From: Pomphorhynchus laevis
Lineage: Eukaryota; Acanthocephala; Palaeacanthocephala; Echinorhynchida; Pomphorhynchidae
Assembly (NCBI GenBank): GCA_012934845.2
Contig: WNNJ02003750.1
Coordinates: 62,001-126,000 of the forward strand
Direction: 5' to 3'
Length of the DNA: 64,000 bases
Each line of letters begins with the position of its first letter. The stretch's first letter is position 1. Below are positions 57,915 through 64,000 of the stretch, in pieces. Position numbers and translations under genes: made by a program. The notes below the pieces were generated by a model. It ran no database searches. It saw only the letters and a list, made by a program, of their open reading frames with translations, and had not been told where the DNA came from.

Positions 57915-60711
57915 AACGGTTGCTGCAAAGTAAGTCTTTCAATTGCCTTTAATCTTTGATGTGAAAAACTGGGTCATTGTCCATCCTTTTTCCCAAATGA
58001 CTTTGATTCAATTAAATTAAAGGAAATGCATTTATGCGGCGTTCAACAACATGAATTCATTTGGGATCGATTAATAATGAAAAATACGGATTTTGCATTA
58101 AATTCCATGCCATTGTTCGCGAGTCTTATAGATCGTAGCGCACTGAGTTTAACATTTAAATCAACACTTAAGAGTGACAACCATCAACGTATTTGGTAGC
58201 ACATAATACATGCAATTAGCCATTTTCTTTCGAGGCAGTCGTTGCATATGTGTGATATGTCGTTGAACGATCGTCTGAATGATGCTCTAAGCTAATTGGA
58301 AGGCGAATCAATTATTCACAGTGATTCTGCATTTTATAGTCGGATGCCTATTGAGTTACATCTTGGATATAACGCAAATAGATATCAGAAGACGGAAAAT
58401 ACGCCGACTTTCAATTCCGATATTAATATTGATCACAATCGGTTGATTGTCACCTTGCTCTGCGTTTTTGGTATTATGTTATATCATTTAATGAACAATT
58501 GCATACACGAGCGAGTATCATCATTTGGTCGGCTTCATCAATTATCCTCGTGTGAATTCTTTAATCCTAGATGCAGCACTGTACACTACAATCAGCGTAG
58601 GTGGACCTCATCAGCGGTGAGCCTACGCCTACCTTTCGTGTTTCGGTCCTTTAATTATCTGCTGAAATTTTCCTCTGCTGCCTTTCTGTAAAAACAAACG
58701 ATACAGTTTGTAAGGAAAACATTTCCACTTGTGTAAACTGTACGTTGAAGACGGTTACAACTTACAGCTTGCACAAGTGAAAATGTTTTCCTTACAAACT
58801 GTATCGTTTGTTTTTACAGAAAGGCAGCAGAGGAAAATTTCAGCAGATAATTAAAGGACCGAAACACGAAAGGTAGGCGTAGGCTCACTGCTGATGAGGT
58901 CCACCTACGCTGATTGTAGTGTACAGTGCTGCATCTAGGATTAAAGAATTCACACGAGGATAATTGATGAAGCCGACTAAATGATGATACTCGCTCGTGT
59001 ATGCAATTGTTCATTCAATTTACCTGGCAGATTCCGGTTTCCTATCAAAGAAAGTTCAAAAGACAGATTGTCGGTTGTTTCCGTCAACTGTAGTGCTTTT
59101 TTCGTCTTTTGGTTTCAAAAGACGGATACAACGTACAGTTTGCACAAGTGGAAATGTTTTCCTTACAAACTGTATCGTTTGTTTTTACAGAAAGGCAGCA
59201 GAGGAAAATTTCAGCAGATAATTAAAGGACCGAAACACGAAAGGTAGGCGTAGGCTCACTGCTGATGAGGTCCACCTACGCTGATTGTAGTGTTCAGTGC
59301 TGCATCTAGGATTAAAGAATTCACACGAGGATAATTGATGAAGCCGACCAAATGATGATACTCGCTCGTGTATGCAATTGTTTATTCAATTTACCTGGCA
59401 GATTCCGGTCTCCTATCAAAGAAAGTTCAAAAGACAGATAGTCGGTTGTTTCCGTCAAATGTAGTGCTATTTCCGTCTTTTGGTTTCAAAAGACGGATAC
59501 AAGGTACAGTTTGCACAAGTGGAAATGTTTTGCTTACAAACTGTATCGTTTGTTTTTACAGAGAGGCAGCAGAGGAAAATTTCTGCAGATAATTAAAGGA
59601 CCGAAACACGAAAGGTAGGCGTAGGATCATCGCTGATGAGGTCCATCTACGCTGATTGTAGTGTACAGTGCTGCATCTAGGATTAAAGAATTCACACGAG
59701 GATAATTGATGAAGCCGACCAAATGATGATACTCGCTCGTGTATGCAATTGTTCATTCAATTTACCTGGCAGATTTCGGTTTCCTATCAAAGAAAGTTCA
59801 ACAGACAGATTGTCGGTTGTTTCCGTCAACAGTAGTGCTTTTTTCGTCTTTTGGTTTTAAAAGACGGATACAACGTACAGTTTGCACAAGTGGAAATGTT
59901 TTCCTTACAAACTGTATCGTTTGTTTTTACAGAAAGGCAGCAGAGGAAAATTTCAGCAGATAATTAAAGGACCGAAACACGAAAGGTAGGCGTAGGCTCA
60001 CTGCTGATGAGGTTTACCTACGCTGATTGTAGTGTACAGTGCTGCATCTAGAATTAAAGAATTCATACGAGAATAAGTGGTTAAGCCGACCAAATGGTTA
60101 TATCATTTACTTGAAAATTTACTGATTCATTACTGCTTACGCCTATATTACAATTAGGACATTATGTCTTGTCTAATTATGATTTTGAAACGTTTTGTCG
60201 ACACCTACTTGTGAATATGCTGTCCTCCTTGATAAGTGTCAACGTTATTGAAATGATTAGTGACAGTAAAGAAGCAGTTATGCTAATTAAGGATATCGAG
60301 CAGCTAAATTTTATAACGAAATTACAAAGCAATTTTCAAAGTTCAATCCCGAGTATCTTTGCGGTGCTTCCCAAAGCTAATGTTATTAACGAGTACTAAA
60401 TATCTGATATTTCTGTCAAATTGTCATTTTGTATTTTAATTGTTCATAGTTTTGACAAGAATTCTTAATATCGTTTTAACTTGAGAGCTGAATACAAGCG
60501 TTACTAAAACGGATACTCAAACTGAAAGCACGAAAAAATTCGTATATTTTAATTATATGCCTATAATTATATTATAAGTATTTTAACTATGGATTTATCC
60601 TTATTAACTATCATATTTCAGATGTGTGACTCCGTCAGTTCTGATCTTTGTGATTATTTGAAAAAACAGTTTTTGTCAATTATCGATCGACCAACCGACT
60701 CCGATAAGCCT
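57915..60711 (+). pseudogene. Decayed helical host gene split by a repeat insertion
   Basis: Coding-like pieces on the plus strand: 58020-58490 (KEMHLCGVQQHEFIWDRLIM; LNSMPLFASLIDRSALSLTF; HAISHFLSRQSLHMCDMSLN), 60110-60399 (LQLGHYVLSNYDFETFCRHL; LVNMLSSLISVNVIEMI; IPSIFAVLPKANV) and, after acceptor ATATTTCAG, 60621-60711 (CDSVSSDLCDYLKKQFLSII) ending before GTAAGT. All are helical and Leu/Ile-rich, as in alpha-solenoid proteins; I do not recognise the family. Stops interrupt the first piece (TAG near 58197, TAA near 58293), the frame shifts between pieces, and a 1.6-kb repeat splits them at 58490/60097. Together these suggest a pseudogene, though the 60621 exon has clean splice sites. Confidence 0.45.
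58491..60096. repeat. 371-bp tandem repeat with an inverted leading copy
   Basis: A 371-bp unit (landmark CACAAGTGGAAATGTTTTCC, at about 58772, 59143, 59514 and 59885) is repeated head to tail about 3.6 times. In front lies one inverted copy (58491-58740), making a 250-bp-armed palindrome centred near 58750. Both outer ends read GTTATATCATTTA (58478-58490 and 60097-60109), a 13-bp target-site duplication. Apparent frames inside are repeat artefacts. Confidence 0.9.
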
Positions 60712-60792
60712 CTTGTAAGTAAATGCTTTTGGCAACAATTGTGCGGAAAATTACAGCAGCTATCGAAACATAATACATTAATTGATGTTATT

Positions 60793-61038
60793 TAAGTTGA
60801 AAGAAGAAAAGGCATCCGCCGACATAACATTGTTGTTAAAACCAATATTTCGTTTTCCAAGCGAAACCATTTTCAAGGTAATTGTAATTATCTTGAACAC
60901 CTATAACTTTTTTTTGAAGAAAAGTTTAGTGTTCAAGCTAATTACAATTACCTTGAAAATAAATTCGTTTGTAAACCGAAATATTGGCTTTAACAACAAT
61001 GTTCTGTAAGCGGATGCCTTTTCTTCTTTCAACAATAA
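60793..61038. repeat. 100-bp inverted repeat containing exon-like sequence
   Basis: The left arm (60796-60900) encodes LKEEKASADITLLLKPIFRF then a donor-like AAGGTAATT; the right arm (60933-61038) is its inverted copy. The loop is about 30 bp. It follows the 60621-60711 exon by 85 bp. Confidence 0.8.
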
Positions 61039-61372
61039 TGTGGACCGACATCCTCGACTCTCTTTCAAATGTTAATTTAATAGCCTTTTTTTATTTATTA
61101 AGAATCAAACTGTATTTAGAGGAGCATAATTTCTAAATTGTAATAAATTAAATTATGTAATAAATCTACTTCATTGATATATCTCTTGCAGAAATTGCAT
61201 TAAACAAAATTACATAGACGAAAGCTTTTTTATTTTAATTAATTTTTTAGTAATATAAATTTATGGATTTATATTATAAATTTATATTTTTGAAATTTTT
61301 TTTAGTTTTACATTATTTTTATTATTTTATTTTCTGAAATAAGAAAGATGTTGAAAATAACAGCATATTCTA

Positions 61373-61986
61373 AGCCACTAATACAAGTGGTTTTGGAGAT
61401 GAAACAGAACAGTTGGTAAAACGCTTAGCAAAAGACGTAGCCGTGAAAAGAGAGTAAAGTGATTGGCCGATTCAGAAGTACCATTTTAATAGCTTTCGTT
61501 TATACTAGTTCATTGTATCTCAGATATATCTTCTTTATTGTTACTTTTGTTATGTTTGCGCATGTTTTTCGTCAAATTAATCGTTTTTCATAAAAAAATA
61601 TTCTAAAAACATTTAAATATATATTTATATACATAAATCCCTTTTTATTATGAATATTAAATAAAAATTATTTAATATATTTGATTATTTAATATATTAT
61701 TAACATCGTTTATCATTGTTAGTTATAAAACAGATTAGTGTGTTGAGCATATTTTGCCAGTGCAAAAATTACAACCTATGTATTCCATCGATTTGTAACA
61801 ATTAGAGTATAGAGGCAACGATCAGCAGAAGCGTTTTAAGAGTTACCAAATCAGAAATCACCAGGGTCTGGTCCTCTCACGGTTCAGGCATTGGTTAATT
61901 TTGTAGATTTTGATCCTTTGTATTCTGAGGCTATGGAAAAATTAACTGCAGAGCATATAATGGCAGATTCTGAAAATGACTTTTAA
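61373..61986 (+). CDS. Two possible small exons, unrecognised
   Basis: 61373-61453 encodes TNTSGFGDETEQLVKRLAKD (then VAVKRE) before GTAAAG. 61840-61986 encodes SGPLTVQALVNFVDFDPLYS and ends ADSENDF, TAA. Both have coding-like composition and borders compatible with splicing, and could be the end of a plus-strand gene. Acceptors are weak (AAG or GAG). Confidence 0.25.
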
Positions 61987-62648
61987 TTTTGTCATTAAAT
62001 AGGTTAATGTTCACAATAAGACAGTTTTTCTGTAGAATTCTTCCAGAATTTAATAGTTTTTACAAAAAAATTTCTGAAATTATAACTGTTAAATCTTAAA
62101 TAGCAAATTCTGTTGTATAATTCTTCCATTAATGTTTTATATTTGTTTTTGAAAATATATTTGATATGTAATAAAGCATTCAATACCAAAATAAAGCGTT
62201 CAATTAAGTAAACTCTCTTTTAAACTGTAAATATGACTTTAAAGTACTCTCTTTTAAACTGTAAATATGGTTTTATTTCAAAGAACTATGTAGTCTATAT
62301 GGATTCAACAATTTCATACAACACTTTGGAATGTTTAGCTAAAATGAAATGATTACATCATTTCATTTTATATATGATTATATATAAAATTGCATTCCTT
62401 GATTTTAGAAATGATTACATGATTTCTTATATTTATAAATTTGAATACCAAATAGATTTATTTTCCTTTATTATTAATTATCATTAATAATATTTATATT
62501 ATATAAATTCAATACATTTATATGATAAATAGGATCTCTCAGAGAATTTAAACTTTTATTAGAATCGATTCTTTAAAATATCCTTAAAACTACTCAGTTT
62601 TATTAGGACGATAACATTCTTAACAACTAATGTTTTATTGAAATTCAG

Positions 62649-62714
62649 GTGATTATATGGGATGACGACGTAATCAGCAAAATGGGCTTAATTACTGACT
62701 TTGGTATTTTGCGG
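62649..62714 (+). CDS. Possible exon, unrecognised
   Basis: After ATTCAG the sequence encodes VIIWDDDVISKMGLITDFGI with a following GTATAT donor. Coding-like but too short to assign. Confidence 0.3.
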
Positions 62715-62939
62715 GTATATTGCTTTATCAATAAAATCATTTCTTCTAATATGACTATATATTCTAGAACCATAATGTTCACAAGATGTTCGCTTACAGT
62801 TCATTTTCGGAAAGCCGACTTTTATCTGAGTCGCCAAGCAACCCTATTTATGTAATGAACACTAAAAATATAAATGATCTGTGCAGCAAGATAAGCAGGT
62901 AGAAATTATCTGAAAGAATTCAAATCAAAATTAGATTTT

Positions 62940-63170
62940 ATCGACCCACTGCTATGTTGGATCGAGTTATAGGGGTCGAAATCTGCTAACATAGCAGTTC
63001 CTCCTGATAACCTTTAATCTTTATTCTGATACAACGTCTGTTATTTATTAGTCAATTCATAAAAATGACTTTTATTTTAAATTAAAATTTAAAATGCCAA
63101 CTTGATATATATTACATGAAATCTAATAACAGTTAAGCAACGTGAAGTTTTATATTTAGTTTTCATGAAA
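62940..63170 (+). mobile_element. Penelope-like 3' end, plus strand
   Basis: The structured 3' UTR (ACTGCTATG at 62948, GGGGTCGAAA near 62975, CATAGCAGTTCCTCCTGAT near 62991) and the CAACGTCTGTTATTTATTAG block match the complement of 42250-42400. No RT frame is attached. Confidence 0.85.
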
Positions 63171-63439
63171 CAACTTGTTTCACAACTTGTTTTAATCATT
63201 TTAATGTACCAGTAAAATATAAAAGATCAAAAACATCATGAAATGCTTGCATTAAAAGATGATCACTGAAACCGTTCAGTAAAGTTCCATAGACATTATA
63301 AATATATTTGGCTAAATGTGTAAAGATTTCTTTACAAAAGATTAAAAACAAAAGCAAAATAAAACAATAAAACACAAAATTATAGCAATTAGATAACAAA
63401 ATTGACCATAAAAAATTAACAATTATAGATATTGTTTAA

Positions 63440-63690
63440 CATAAAATCTAAAATGCAAACGGACTAAAACACACACAAAATAAAGATATCAGATATTACT
63501 ATGCATAGTGAAAACAAAAGACTAATTATATTTTAACTTAAGATTATAATTCGGTTTATTAGCCATTAAGTTAGACTCACGAGCCATGAAAAAATAATTG
63601 CTTTAGTAAGTAGCGTTCTGTATGATAAAGTGATGGACAATGCTGAGAAATAAAACTGGAAACAGATAATCAACTTTTTTAATGTCAGTT
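63440..63690 (-). mobile_element. Canonical Penelope-like 3' fragment
   Basis: Matches the complement of 49060-49280: AATTATTTTTTCATGGCTCG, GAGTCTAACTTAATGG and TTACTATGCATAGTGAAAAC correspond to the region after the GIY-YIG domain. Diverged and non-coding here. Confidence 0.7.
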
Positions 63691-64000
63691 GCCATTGAAA
63701 TAATTCTTTTAGTCTTTGATTTGATTTTCCTTTGTTCCTATAAATTAACAGATAAATTTATTTATGACTACCGGTTCAATACTTTTACCGGTATTTCATT
63801 GATACCTATTGTCAGTCAATATTAAACTTTCGAGCTGCTTACTGCATCAGCGCAAGCAAATAGTTCCAGAATGTATGGTCAATTTTAGTCTTGGTGTTTT
63901 TTACTTATTTATTTAGCATAATTACTTACAAGGAAAGCTAAATGATTGCTGAATGAATGCGTGTTTACCATGAAATGATTATTTTCCTCATGCAACTAAT

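Noticed and set aside
57915-58490. Stop-to-Gln recoding (TAG/TAA read as Q)
   Set aside because: Both stops fall where Gln would fit, but XPO1 ends in TAG, other frames end in TAA, XPO1 uses CAA/CAG for Gln, and the fragment also has a frame shift and an insertion. Decay is simpler.
58296-59963. Several 66-131 aa frames in the 371-bp repeat
   Set aside because: The same frame appears in each unit and on both strands of the inverted copy, so these are repeat artefacts.
1-64000. LTR retroelements, Polintons, tRNA or rRNA genes
   Set aside because: I found no long terminal repeats with primer sites, no integrase, protease or capsid motifs, and no tRNA cloverleaf or rRNA segment in the window.

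Overview
This is a strongly AT-rich stretch of an animal nuclear genome. It holds one complete host gene, one confident and one decayed neighbouring gene, one gene nested in an intron, and a dense load of retroelements. The splice sites, the 20-exon exportin gene and the element families (Penelope-like elements, CR1/L2-like LINEs, LINEs with a restriction-like endonuclease, a ZBED5/Charlie-type hAT) point to a metazoan. The exportin is divergent, which suggests a fast-evolving invertebrate lineage. I cannot name the phylum from sequence alone.

Layout. 1-3775: two broken copies of one CR1/L2-like LINE (called LINE-A here), one led by a 20-bp tandem array. 4053-6933: a dead hAT transposon carrying a nested fragment of another LINE (LINE-B) and a compound palindrome. 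8042-46439: exportin-1 (XPO1/CRM1, plus strand). I reassembled it as 20 coding exons totalling 3360 nt (1119 codons plus stop). Eight of its 19 introns are 45-53 bp; the other eleven are 542-9459 bp and hold nearly all the mobile DNA. Intron 6 also contains an antisense gene for a secreted-looking cysteine-rich repeat protein (17207-18148). 46960-53200: Penelope-like copies, an ATCGAT-rich array and the most complete LINE-A copy. 54014-54871: the last exon of a PB1-domain gene (minus strand). 57915-60711: a decayed helical host gene split by a 1.6-kb inverted/tandem repeat. 60793-64000: exon-like scraps and Penelope-like ends.

The dominant mobile system is a Penelope-like element whose reverse transcriptase (RT) frame stops soon after the RT with no endonuclease behind it. 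Its GIY-YIG frame stands alone and continues into a segment that, in the permuted 'Naiad' clade, lies in front of the RT. A second, canonical element with a C-terminal GIY-YIG is also present (48720-49260). The ends of these elements carry CUGANGA / stem / GAAA motifs resembling hammerhead ribozyme cores, often arranged as short palindromes, and the RT-bearing type has a 3' UTR predicted to form a pseudoknot. GC-richer LINE-C fragments (25099-25437, 30231-31810, 36460-38320) and an unassigned GC-richer stretch with a 149-aa frame (38321-39790) stand out against the AT-rich background.
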